Notes under the pieces: generated by a model
Told to the model about the DNA's origin: nothing
Seen by the model: only the letters and a program-made list of their open reading frames with translations
Databases searched by the model: none
Assembly: GCF_023100905.1 (NCBI RefSeq)
Contig: NZ_CP064686.1
Coordinates: forward strand, 3,224,001 to 3,288,000
DNA: 64,000 nucleotides
Reading direction: 5' to 3'
From: Bradyrhizobium sp. 4
GTDB taxonomy: Bacteria; Pseudomonadota; Alphaproteobacteria; Rhizobiales; Xanthobacteraceae
Part shown: piece by piece, positions 32,057 through 39,853 of the stretch
Numbering within the stretch: the first letter of the stretch is position 1
How the letters are laid out: every line of letters starts with the position of its first letter
Program-made: the position numbers and the translations under genes

Positions 32057-33037
32057 TCATTGCGCTCGGATGTCGGCGGCCTTCAGCACCGGCTCCCATT
32101 TGGTCGCCTCGGAATGCATGTAGGCGTCGAATTCCCTCGACGACGAACCGACCGCGGCTGCGCCGATCTTGCCGAGCGTCGACAGCACGTTCGGGTCCTG
32201 CAGCGCCGCCTTCAGATCGGTTTCGAGCTTCGCCACGATCTCCGGCGGCATTTTTGCCGGGCCAAGAACGCCCCACCAGACGGAGACGTCGTAACCCGGC
32301 ACGCCCGACTCGGCGACGGTCGGAACATTGGGTAGCGCCTTCGAGCGTTCGGCCGACGTCACCGCGAGCGCGCGCACCGAGCCGCCTTCGATCTGGCTGA
32401 TGGCTTCCGCAAGTGGATTGATGCTGAGCGGGATGTCGCCGGCGATCACAGCGGTCAGCGCGGGGGCGCCGCCCTTGTAGGGGATCGCGACGATCTTGTT
32501 GCCGGACATGTATTTCAACAGCTCACCGGCGAGATGCGCCGAGGTGCCGTTGCCGGACATACCGTAAGAGAGCTTGTCAGGGTCCTTCTTCGCCGCAGCG
32601 AGGAGATCGCCGAGCGTCTTGTAGGGGCTGTCCTTGGCGACGACGATCGCGAGCGGCGAGGAGGCGACTTCGGTGATCGCGGTAAAGTCCTTGAACGTGT
32701 CATAAGGCACGCTCGGATAGATGAACTGGTTGAGAGGATGACCGCTCGCGACCAGGATCAGCGTGTAGCCGTCGGGGGCGGCTTGCGTCAGTGCCTGCGA
32801 GGCGACGATGCCGCCGGCGCCGGGGCGGTTGTCGATCACCGGCTGCTGGCCCCAGGTTTTCGCCAATGCCTGTCCGAGCGTGCGCGCGAGCACGTCGACC
32901 GCGCCGCCGGCAGCGTAGGGCACCAGGATGTGAACCGGTTTGCTCGGATAGCTGTCGGCGGCCTGCGCGGCGCCGCCTCCCAGCAGCAGACCGGCACCCA
33001 GCATCAAGCCGCCGATCTTCTTGTTCAAACCCAGCAT
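32057..33037 (-). CDS. TctC-type tripartite tricarboxylate transporter binding protein
   Basis: A 326-residue periplasmic binding protein of the Bug/TctC family. A signal peptide ends at AAQA (residue 26); the mature start YPSKPVHILVPYAAGGAVDVLAR and the DNRPGAGG loop are diagnostic. No TctA or TctB membrane gene is in the window, as is usual for the many orphan binding proteins of this family. It is divergent from the TetR gene, with the palindromic operator B between them, so it is probably induced with the lactonase-hydratase-aldolase operon and may bind an aromatic acid. GGAG precedes the ATG. Confidence 0.88.
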   Translation of the reverse strand: MLGLNKKIGGLMLGAGLLLGGGAAQAADSYPSKPVHILVPYAAGGAVDVLARTLGQALAKTWGQQPVIDNRPGAGGIVASQALTQAAPDGYTLILVASGHPLNQFIYPSVPYDTFKDFTAITEVASSPLAIVVAKDSPYKTLGDLLAAAKKDPDKLSYGMSGNGTSAHLAGELLKYMSGNKIVAIPYKGGAPALTAVIAGDIPLSINPLAEAISQIEGGSVRALAVTSAERSKALPNVPTVAESGVPGYDVSVWWGVLGPAKMPPEIVAKLETDLKAALQDPNVLSTLGKIGAAAVGSSSREFDAYMHSEATKWEPVLKAADIRAQ

Positions 33038-33113
33038 TTTCCAGCACTCCTTGCGAGCATTGCGTGTGGACCGTCGGTCTTTCGAGCCGTCCGGACGCCG
33101 CCCATGGTTCTTG

Positions 33114-33148
33114 TTGACGAGACCTGATCTTTTGTACGATAGTACAAA
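33114..33148 (+). promoter_or_regulatory. Promoter with TTTGTAC-N4-GTACAAA operator (site B)
   Basis: TTGACG (33114-33119) and the inverted repeat TTTGTAC-GATA-GTACAAA (33131-33148, perfect 7-bp arms) end 4 bases before the tetR ATG. The layout copies site A at 10076-10113 almost base for base around the -35 and left arm. It can serve both tetR and the divergent tctC. Autoregulation by the TetR protein is inferred. Confidence 0.72.
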
Positions 33149-33152
33149 TCAC

Positions 33153-33860
33153 ATGACGCGCAACCCCGCCAGCAAGGAAACGGCCCGCAAGCCGAACATG
33201 CGCGAGGCAATTCTCGCCGCGGCCGAGGAGCTGTTCGCCACCAACGGCTTCAACGCCGTGTCGGTGCGCGATATTGCACAGGCCGCCGGCGCCAATCCCG
33301 GCAGCGTCACCTATCATTTCAAGACCAAGGACGGCCTGCTGCTGGAGATCTACCGGCGCCATTGCGGGCCAATGAATTTGCGCCGTTCCGAGCTGCTCGC
33401 GGCCGCCAAGCGCGTGCGCGATCTCCAGGACCGGCTCGAAGCGGTGGTGCGGGCCTATGTCGTGCCGGCCTTCACCTCGGGCAGTGATCTTGCCGGGGGC
33501 GGGGCGCGGTTCACGCGGCTGCGCGCGGTGATGTCCGCGGAGGGCAATGAAGTCGCGCGAAAGATCATCGCACAGACTTTTGACGACACCAGCCACGCCT
33601 TCATCGATGCTGTTCACGAAAGCCTGCCGCACGTTCCGCGCACCGATATCGTCTGGCGCAGCCACTTCCTGCTTGGCGCACTCTATTATTCGCTGGTGAC
33701 GCCGGATCGCGTCTCGCGCCTGTCGCGCGGCGAGGCCGACGGCAGCGATGCCGCAAGTGCCATCGAGCAATTGGTGCAGGCCACCGTGGCCGCGTTTCAG
33801 GCGCCGGCGCTGGATCAGGCGCCAGCACGGCGACGGCCGGTCGTCAGCAGCAAGACTTGA
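33153..33860 (+). CDS. TetR family regulator
   Basis: A 235-residue regulator with an N-terminal TetR DNA-binding domain: MREAILAAAEELFATNGF, then the helix-turn-helix VSVRDIAQAAGANPGSVTYHFKTKDGLL (about residues 36-63). The C-terminal ligand domain is helical. The ATG at 33153 lies directly after the operator, so a transcript from the TTGACG promoter would have almost no leader; an ATG at 33198 is the alternative start. The stop overlaps a TTG that could start the next gene. It likely represses this operon, tctC and perhaps the dioxygenase at 10.2 kb. Confidence 0.87.
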   Translation: MTRNPASKETARKPNMREAILAAAEELFATNGFNAVSVRDIAQAAGANPGSVTYHFKTKDGLLLEIYRRHCGPMNLRRSELLAAAKRVRDLQDRLEAVVRAYVVPAFTSGSDLAGGGARFTRLRAVMSAEGNEVARKIIAQTFDDTSHAFIDAVHESLPHVPRTDIVWRSHFLLGALYYSLVTPDRVSRLSRGEADGSDAASAIEQLVQATVAAFQAPALDQAPARRRPVVSSKT

Positions 33861-33889
33861 AGACACGATCTGGTCCGGCGGTTTATCCG

Positions 33890-34774
33890 ATGGCAATGAT
33901 GTACACGCCGACCATTCCGCCGCCCAACCCGAACACGCGCACGCCGAAGTTCAAGCTGCCGAAGCTGGCATGCGATGCGCATTGCCACATCTTCGGGCCC
34001 GGCGCGAAATACCCCTACGCGCCGGACCGTTCCTACACGCCGCCGGATGCGCCGCTCGCCGATTTCCGCACGCTACATGCCAAGCTCGGAGTCGGGCGAG
34101 CCGTCATCGTCAATGCCAGTGTGCACGGCACCGATAATACGGTGGCGCTCGATGCCATCGCGCAGAGCAACGGAGCCTTTCGCGCGGTTGCCAATATCGA
34201 CGACACCATCACGGAGCGTGGGCTCCGCGTGCTGCATGAGGGCGGATTCCGCGGCTGCCGCTTCAATTTCGTTCGCCATCTCGGCGGCGTTCCCGACAAG
34301 CGGGTGTTCGACCGCATCGTCGCGATGGTCGCGCCGCTCGGCTGGCACATCGACCTGCATTTCGACGCGATCGACCTGCCCGAATATGCCGACACGCTGA
34401 CAAGGCTGCCGCTGAGCTACACGATCGACCATATGGGCCGGGTGAAGGCGTCCGAGGGGCTCGATCAATTGCCGTTCAAGATCCTGGTTGAGCTGATGCA
34501 GCGCGACGAGAAGTGCTGGGTCAAGATCTGCGGCTCGGAGCGAGTGTCATCGGCCGGTCCGCCGTTCACCGACGCCGTGCCGTTCGCGCGAAAGATCGTC
34601 GACACTGCGCCCGACCGGGTCATCTGGGGCACCGATTGGCCACATCCCAACGTCAAGGCGATGCCGAACGACGGCGATCTCGTCGACCTTATCCCGCTGT
34701 TTGCGCCGGAGCCGGAGTATCAGCAGAAGATCCTCGTCGACAATCCAGCGCGGCTGTTCGAGTTCGAGCGATGA
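33890..34774 (+). CDS. 2-Pyrone-4,6-dicarboxylate hydrolase-like amidohydrolase (LigI-like)
   Basis: A 294-residue member of the amidohydrolase-2/LigI branch. The metal-site residues are H31 and H33 (CDAHCHIFGP) and D249 (GTDWPHPN), with IDHMGR in the middle. LigI opens the lactone 2-pyrone-4,6-dicarboxylate to 4-oxalomesaconate in protocatechuate, gallate and syringate breakdown. The following hydratase and aldolase genes carry out the next two steps, which supports the call. The start at 33890 (MAMMYTPT) is uncertain; ATGs at 33896 and 33899 and a TTG at 33857 are in frame. The stop overlaps the symporter start. Confidence 0.8.
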   Translation: MAMMYTPTIPPPNPNTRTPKFKLPKLACDAHCHIFGPGAKYPYAPDRSYTPPDAPLADFRTLHAKLGVGRAVIVNASVHGTDNTVALDAIAQSNGAFRAVANIDDTITERGLRVLHEGGFRGCRFNFVRHLGGVPDKRVFDRIVAMVAPLGWHIDLHFDAIDLPEYADTLTRLPLSYTIDHMGRVKASEGLDQLPFKILVELMQRDEKCWVKICGSERVSSAGPPFTDAVPFARKIVDTAPDRVIWGTDWPHPNVKAMPNDGDLVDLIPLFAPEPEYQQKILVDNPARLFEFER

Positions 34775-36072
34775 CGGCGCTTGCGATCGACAAGCCGCGC
34801 GTTCGCGCCTGGTGGATGGAGCTCTGGATCCAGGTGCTCGTCGCCATGGCGGCAGGCATCGCGCTTGGGATCGTCAATCCCGAGGTTGGCGCCAGGATGC
34901 AGCCGCTTGGCGACGCCTTCATCAAGGCGATCCGGATGCTGATCGCGCCGATCATCTTCTGCACGGTCGTCCATGGCATCGCGCATATGGCCGACATGGC
35001 GCGGGTGGGGCGCGTCGCCGTCAAGGCGATCGTCTATTTCGAGATCGTGACTACGATCGCGCTGATCATCGGCCTCGTCGCGGTCAATCTGCTCAAGCCG
35101 GGCGTCGGCATGAACATCGATCCCGCCGGCATCAACGCCAGCGCGATCGAGCCTTATGTCAAGCAGACCGGCGTGATCGGCTTCGTGCCGTTCGTGATGA
35201 ACATCGTGCCTGCGACATTCGTCGGCGCCTTTGCCGAGGGCAACATCCTCCAGGTGCTCTTCATCGCCGTACTGTGCGGATTTGCGCTGGTGCAGCTCGG
35301 CGAGCGCGCCGCGCCGCTGGTCAATCTCATCGACATCGCCGCCAAGATGGTATTCACCGTGGTCGGCTTCGTGATGTGGGCGGCCCCGATCGGCGCGTTC
35401 GGCGCCATAGCCTTCACGGTCGGCAAGTTCGGCGTCGGCTCGCTGGCCTCGCTCGGCAAGCTGCTCGGCGGCTTTTATCTCACCTGCGTGATCTTTATCA
35501 TCGTGGCGCTCGGCCCGGTCGCGCGGCTGTGCGGCTTCTCGCTGCTCAAGCTGATCCGCTACATCTGGGAAGAGTTGCTGATCTGCATCGCCACGACATC
35601 GTCCGAGACGGTGCTGCCGCGCATGCTGACCAAGCTGGAGCAGGTCGGCTGCGAGCGCAGCGTCGTTGGGCTGGTGATCCCGACCGGCTATTCCTTCAAT
35701 CTCGACGGCACCTGCCTCTACCTTGCCGCCGCCTCGGTGTTCCTGGCGCAGGCGACCAACACGCCGTTCGGTCTCGCCGAGCAGATCGAGCTGCTCTTGA
35801 TCCTGCTCGTGACCTCCAAGGGCGCGGCGGGCATCGCGGGCGCCGCCTTCGTCGTGCTGGCGGCAACGCTGTCCGCCACCGGCAGCATTCCGGTGACGAG
35901 CGTGGCGCTCGTGCTCGGCATCCACCGCCTGATGTCGCAGGGGCTGACGCCAACCAATCTGATCGGGAACGCGGTCGCGACGATCGCGATTGCCAAATGG
36001 GAAGGCGCGCTTGATGCCGACCGCCTGAAGCGCGTGCTCGACGGCGAGGAATCCGCTGTCGCGGCTCGATGA
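34771..36072 (+). CDS. Dicarboxylate/amino acid:cation symporter (DctA-like)
   Basis: A 433-residue inner-membrane protein of the DAACS family. About eight membrane helices and two re-entrant loops are expected; the diagnostic TGYSFNLDGTCLY stands at about 305-317 and the serine-rich loop ATTSSETVLPRML before it. Substrates of this family are C4-dicarboxylates or related acids. Overlapping the lactonase gene by ATGA, it may import di- or tricarboxylate ring-cleavage products or an aromatic acid. An in-frame extension upstream to 34513 overlaps the lactonase gene and is rejected. Confidence 0.9.
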   Translation: MTALAIDKPRVRAWWMELWIQVLVAMAAGIALGIVNPEVGARMQPLGDAFIKAIRMLIAPIIFCTVVHGIAHMADMARVGRVAVKAIVYFEIVTTIALIIGLVAVNLLKPGVGMNIDPAGINASAIEPYVKQTGVIGFVPFVMNIVPATFVGAFAEGNILQVLFIAVLCGFALVQLGERAAPLVNLIDIAAKMVFTVVGFVMWAAPIGAFGAIAFTVGKFGVGSLASLGKLLGGFYLTCVIFIIVALGPVARLCGFSLLKLIRYIWEELLICIATTSSETVLPRMLTKLEQVGCERSVVGLVIPTGYSFNLDGTCLYLAAASVFLAQATNTPFGLAEQIELLLILLVTSKGAAGIAGAAFVVLAATLSATGSIPVTSVALVLGIHRLMSQGLTPTNLIGNAVATIAIAKWEGALDADRLKRVLDGEESAVAAR

Positions 36073-36110
36073 ACCGATGACGTTGACGAACGAAAGAGGG
36101 AGTTTGTCCC

Positions 36111-36824
36111 ATGAAAACAGGTCTCGTGATCACGGCCCATCCGGGCGATTTCGTCTGGCGCGCCGGCGGCGCCATCGCGCTGCATGCGAAGAAGGGCTAT
36201 CGCATGAAGATCGTCTGCTTGTCCTACGGCGAGCGCGGCGAGAGCCAGTTCGCCTGGAAGGAGAAGGGTGCGACGCTGGAGTCGGTCAAGGCCGGCCGCA
36301 AGGATGAGGCGGAGCGCGCTGCAAAAATGCTCGGCGCCGAGATCGAGTTCTTCGATTGCGGCGACTATCCGCTGAAGCTGACGGAAGCGCATTTCGACCG
36401 CATGGTCGACATTTACCGCGAGCTCAATCCAAGCTTCGTGCTGACGCATGCGCTGGAGGATCCCTATAATTTCGACCACCCGAACGCCGCGCACTTCGCG
36501 CAGGAAACGCGCGTGGTCGCGCAGGCCATGGGCCACAAGCCGGGTGCGCAGTACAAATATTCGGCGCCTCCGGTGTTCCTGTTCGAGCCACACCAGCCCG
36601 AGCAGTGCAATTACAAGCCGGACCTGCTGCTCAAGATCGACGAGGTCTGGAAGGAGAAGTACGATGCATTCCAGATCCTCGCCGCCCAGAAGCATCTGTG
36701 GGGCTATTACGAGCGCGTCGCGCTCAATCGCGGCATCCAAGGCAGCCGCAACACCGGCGTGCCGATGACGTATGGCGAGGCTTATCAGCGCCTGTTCCCG
36801 ACGGTTGCGGAGGAGCTGGCATGA
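36111..36824 (+). CDS. galB: 4-Oxalomesaconate hydratase-like PIG-L family protein (GalB-like)
   Basis: A 237-residue zinc-dependent PIG-L/LmbE-fold protein. The metal motif is AHPGD (H10, D13), and a second histidine cluster occurs in LTHALEDPYNFDHPNAAH. P. putida GalB of this fold hydrates 4-oxalomesaconate to 4-carboxy-4-hydroxy-2-oxoadipate rather than removing acetyl groups. The overlap with the GalC-like aldolase and the upstream lactonase makes the hydratase role more likely than a sugar deacetylase. GAGGGAG precedes the ATG. Confidence 0.83.
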   Translation: MKTGLVITAHPGDFVWRAGGAIALHAKKGYRMKIVCLSYGERGESQFAWKEKGATLESVKAGRKDEAERAAKMLGAEIEFFDCGDYPLKLTEAHFDRMVDIYRELNPSFVLTHALEDPYNFDHPNAAHFAQETRVVAQAMGHKPGAQYKYSAPPVFLFEPHQPEQCNYKPDLLLKIDEVWKEKYDAFQILAAQKHLWGYYERVALNRGIQGSRNTGVPMTYGEAYQRLFPTVAEELA

Positions 36825-37504
36825 AGCCGGTCGTCGTTCGCAACATCAAGCGTGCCGATCCCGCCGGGATGGCGGAGTACGGCGTCTCGACCGTGCACGA
36901 GGCCTATGGCCGCATCGGCCTGATGAAGCCGTATCTGCGGCCGGTCTGGCCGGTCGCGGCGATCGCCGGTCCCGCCGTGACCGTGCTGGCGCAGCCGGGC
37001 GACAACTGGATGATCCATGTCGCAGTCGAGCAGTGCAAAAAGGGCGACGTTCTCGTCGTCGGCTGTACCACCGACAACACCGACGGCATGTTCGGCGAGT
37101 TGCTCGCGACCTCGCTGCAGGCGCGCGGCGTGCAGGGGCTGATCATCGATGCCGGCTGCCGCGACGTCAGGGCGCTGCACGAGATGGAGTTTCCGGTGTG
37201 GTCGCGCGCGGTCTCGGCCAAGGGGACGGTGAAGGCGACGCTCGGCGCGGTCAATGTCCCCGTGGTCTGCGCCGGCGTCAATGTCGATCCCGGCGACATC
37301 ATCGTGGCCGATGACGACGGCGTCGTAGTGGTGCCGAGGCGCCATGCGGCCGAAGTCGCCGAGAGGGCGAAGAAGCGCAACGCGGACGAAGCCGGCAAAC
37401 GCACGCGGCTGGCTTCGGGCGAACTGGGCCTCGACATGTACGGCATGCGTGAGGCCTTGGCGAAGGCCGGGCTCGTCTATGTCGACAATCCCGAGGATGT
37501 CTGA
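36821..37504 (+). CDS. galC: 4-Carboxy-4-hydroxy-2-oxoadipate aldolase-like protein (GalC/RraA family)
   Basis: A 227-residue class II aldolase of the RraA-like fold. Typical stretches are STVHEAYGRIGLM, GELLATSLQARGVQGLIIDAGCRDVRAL and NVDPGDIIVADDDGVVVVP. It splits 4-carboxy-4-hydroxy-2-oxoadipate into pyruvate and oxaloacetate and often decarboxylates oxaloacetate. The ATG overlaps the galB stop. A plain RraA ribonuclease regulator is excluded by context and by the longer C-terminal helix (KKRNADEAGKRTRLASGE). Confidence 0.85.
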   Translation: MKPVVVRNIKRADPAGMAEYGVSTVHEAYGRIGLMKPYLRPVWPVAAIAGPAVTVLAQPGDNWMIHVAVEQCKKGDVLVVGCTTDNTDGMFGELLATSLQARGVQGLIIDAGCRDVRALHEMEFPVWSRAVSAKGTVKATLGAVNVPVVCAGVNVDPGDIIVADDDGVVVVPRRHAAEVAERAKKRNADEAGKRTRLASGELGLDMYGMREALAKAGLVYVDNPEDV

Positions 37505-37523
37505 AGAGAAGTGGAGCGGGCCG

Positions 37524-38393
37524 ATGGATCGTCTCAAGCTGAAGGCCGTGCTCGGCAGTCACCCCCATGTCCAGGCGGTGAGGAGCGGTGAGCTCCGCTC
37601 CGACCCCTTCGATCTCGATTTCATCGCGTACACGCCGACCAACACCGCGTTCAAGCCGATGGTGCGCGAGCAGGCCTTCGATGTCTGCGAGATGGCGATC
37701 GTCACCTATCTGATGGCAAAGGCACACGGTAAGCCGCTCTTGCTACTGCCTGCCACCATGCTCGGTCGCTTCCAGCATTCCTACGCGCTCTATAATCCTG
37801 CGCATGGAATGCTCGGACCGTCGGATCTCGAAGGCAAGCGCGTCGGCATCCGCTCCTTCACGACCACCACCGGGGCCTGGATCAGAGGCATCCTCGCCAA
37901 CGACTACGGCGTCAATCTCGACAACATCCGCTGGGTCACGTTCGAGGATCCGCACGTCGCCGAATATGTCGACACCACTGAGCGCGCGCCGAACGGCAAG
38001 AAGATCTTGCAGATGCTGATCGACGGCGAGCTCGACGCCGTCCTCGGCGAGACCTCGACCGATCCCAAGCTGAAGACGCTGTTCCCCGATCCGGCCGCGG
38101 AAGCCGCCAAATGGTACGCCCGTCGCGGCGTCGTGCCCGTCAACCATCTCGTAGTGGTGACCGAACAGTTGGCGAAATCGCGTCCTGACGTGGTTTCGGG
38201 CATTTATGATCTGCTCAAGCGGAACAAGGCGCAGGCGGGACCGGCGGCAACGCCCGATCTCGTGCCGTTCGGGATCGACGCCAACAGGAAGCCGCTGGAG
38301 CTGATCGTCGACTACGCCTTCCAGCAGGCGCTGATCCCGCGCCGGTATGCGGTCGAGGAGCTGTTCGACGAGACAACGCGAGGACTGAACTGA
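37524..38393 (+). CDS. 4,5-Dihydroxyphthalate decarboxylase-like protein (binding-protein fold, no signal peptide)
   Basis: A 289-residue protein of the periplasmic-binding-protein fold resembling 4,5-dihydroxyphthalate decarboxylases: RSGELRSDPFDLDFI near the start, GKRVGIRSFTTTTGAWIRGILANDYGVNLDNIRWVTF, DGELDAVLGE and the C-terminal LVDYAFQQALIPRRYAVEELFDETT. It has no signal peptide, so it probably works in the cytoplasm, in line with an enzyme rather than a transporter part. Decarboxylation of a dihydroxyphthalate-like acid would yield protocatechuate, two steps above the lactone opened by the upstream LigI-like enzyme. GTGGAG precedes the ATG. Confidence 0.72.
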   Translation: MDRLKLKAVLGSHPHVQAVRSGELRSDPFDLDFIAYTPTNTAFKPMVREQAFDVCEMAIVTYLMAKAHGKPLLLLPATMLGRFQHSYALYNPAHGMLGPSDLEGKRVGIRSFTTTTGAWIRGILANDYGVNLDNIRWVTFEDPHVAEYVDTTERAPNGKKILQMLIDGELDAVLGETSTDPKLKTLFPDPAAEAAKWYARRGVVPVNHLVVVTEQLAKSRPDVVSGIYDLLKRNKAQAGPAATPDLVPFGIDANRKPLELIVDYAFQQALIPRRYAVEELFDETTRGLN

Positions 38394-39316
38394 TGGCGGG
38401 CGATCCCAAGCGATGGCAGATCGGACTGGTCGGTTACGGCGAGGTCGGCAGGATCCTGGCCGAGGATTTGCGCCAGCAGAACATCAAGGTCTCAGCCTTT
38501 GACATCAAGCTCGGTGGCGAGCAGGGCGCACCGCTGGTGGAGCATGCGGCGAAATTCGGTGTGGTGCTGGCGGCGTCTCACGCCGAGCTGACCGCCAAAT
38601 CCGATTTCATCATCTCCGCGGTCACGGCGAGCCAGGCCGTGCCGGTGGCAAAGGCCTGCGCGGCCGCGATCAATCAGGGCACCTGGTTCCTGGATTTCAA
38701 TTCGGCGTCTCCCGGCGCCAAGCAGTGCGCCGCCGCGCTGATCGATGGCGCCGCCGGACGCTATGTCGAGGGCGCGGTGATGACATCGGTACCGCCTTAT
38801 CGCATCAAGGTGCCGCTGCTGCTCGGTGGTCCCGGTGCCAGGGAGCTTGAGCCGCTCTTGAACGCGATCGGTTTTGCGGCAAAGGTTGCGAGCGACAAGC
38901 TCGGTGTTTCCTCGGCGGTGAAGATGTGTCGCAGCATCATGATCAAGGGCCTGGAGGCCATGGTCATCGAAAGCTTCACCACCGCGCGCGCCTATGGCGT
39001 CGAGGATGCGGTACTGGCTTCGCTGGCGGAAACCTTTCCCACGATCGATTGGGAGAAGCAGGGCGCTTATTGCTTCCAGCGCGTGATCGAGCATGGCCGC
39101 CGCCGCGCCGAGGAAGTCCGGGAGGTCGCCGAGACCGTGCGTGAAGCGGGGCTGACGCCGTGGTCCGCGCAGGGCACCGCCGAGCGGCAGGCCTGGGTGG
39201 CGGACCTTGCCGATGAGGGCCTGTTCGGGACGAAAGGCACCAAGGAGTTCGCCCGCAGCGCTGATTGGCGCACCGAGGCGGATCTAATCCTGGCGAAGAT
39301 CAATCGCGAGAAATAG
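38393..39316 (+). CDS. NAD(P)-dependent dehydrogenase of the 6-phosphogluconate/DUF1932 type
   Basis: A 307-residue beta-hydroxyacid-dehydrogenase-like protein. The Rossmann glycine motif is GLVGYGEVGRILA, followed by FLDFNSASPGAKQ, GAVMTSVPPY and the helical DUF1932-like C-terminal domain (KMCRSIMIKGLEAMVIES). It ends the catabolic operon and overlaps the preceding gene by TGATG. The substrate is unknown; it might oxidise a hydroxy-acid or semialdehyde on the protocatechuate route. Because 2-formylglutarate reductase of E. barkeri is in the same superfamily, a function for the nicotinate pathway cannot be excluded. Confidence 0.78.
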   Translation: MAGDPKRWQIGLVGYGEVGRILAEDLRQQNIKVSAFDIKLGGEQGAPLVEHAAKFGVVLAASHAELTAKSDFIISAVTASQAVPVAKACAAAINQGTWFLDFNSASPGAKQCAAALIDGAAGRYVEGAVMTSVPPYRIKVPLLLGGPGARELEPLLNAIGFAAKVASDKLGVSSAVKMCRSIMIKGLEAMVIESFTTARAYGVEDAVLASLAETFPTIDWEKQGAYCFQRVIEHGRRRAEEVREVAETVREAGLTPWSAQGTAERQAWVADLADEGLFGTKGTKEFARSADWRTEADLILAKINREK

Positions 39317-39328
39317 GGTGGCTCCTGC

Positions 39329-39640
39329 TCAGGACTTTGGCGTGCGACAGCCGGTGAGCTCGTCGCGGGTGCGTTCGATCAACGCCATCAGGTCTTCGGC
39401 CTTGTGGGCAAGCCGATCGTTCGCGACTTCGGTCCGGAATTCTGCGCGGATCGATCGAATACACTTGTCGGCGGTATCGAGCGTCAGGAGCATGCGCGTC
39501 AGGTCATCCTGTGTCCGGACGCCCGCCAGATCGAGGTCCGACAGGACGTGCCCGATGCCGTCGAGCCGCTTCAGGGCGGCCTCGCTGGGCGTTCTCGCTC
39601 GAATGGAGTGAGTATCGATGCCGCTGAATGCGCTGAACAT
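39329..39640 (-). CDS. Hypothetical helical protein
   Basis: A 103-residue cytoplasmic protein of unknown function, largely helical (ALKRLDGIGHVLSDLDLAGV, LTRMLLTLDTADKCIRSIRAEFR, HKAEDLMALIERTRDELTGC). The start at 39640 (MFSAFSGIDTHS) is chosen; an in-frame start at 39736 has a cysteine-rich unrelated extension. It converges on the dehydrogenase gene with a 12-bp gap. The 213 bp between it and the next gene hold nothing I can name. Confidence 0.55.
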   Translation of the reverse strand: MFSAFSGIDTHSIRARTPSEAALKRLDGIGHVLSDLDLAGVRTQDDLTRMLLTLDTADKCIRSIRAEFRTEVANDRLAHKAEDLMALIERTRDELTGCRTPKS

Positions 39641-39853
39641 GTCGATGCTTCCCCGTTGAATGCAGACATCAGTGCCGGTCCTACTATGACCGGCACTGCG
39701 GGACTTGCAATGCGCGCAGCTATCGAGAATCAGCAAGAATCTACTATCCGGGAATCTACCGGATTCGGAATTGCGGAACGATCAGCGGTAACATCGAACG
39801 GAAGCTGCTCGGAAATAGGCCGCCCTTCAATGCAGATATGCATCGAGAGCGGA

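Noticed and set aside
34720..35925. A 401-codon minus-strand frame opposite the dicarboxylate symporter
   Set aside because: The product would be extremely rich in His, Asp and Glu with no domain; it is the mirror of hydrophobic codons in the symporter.
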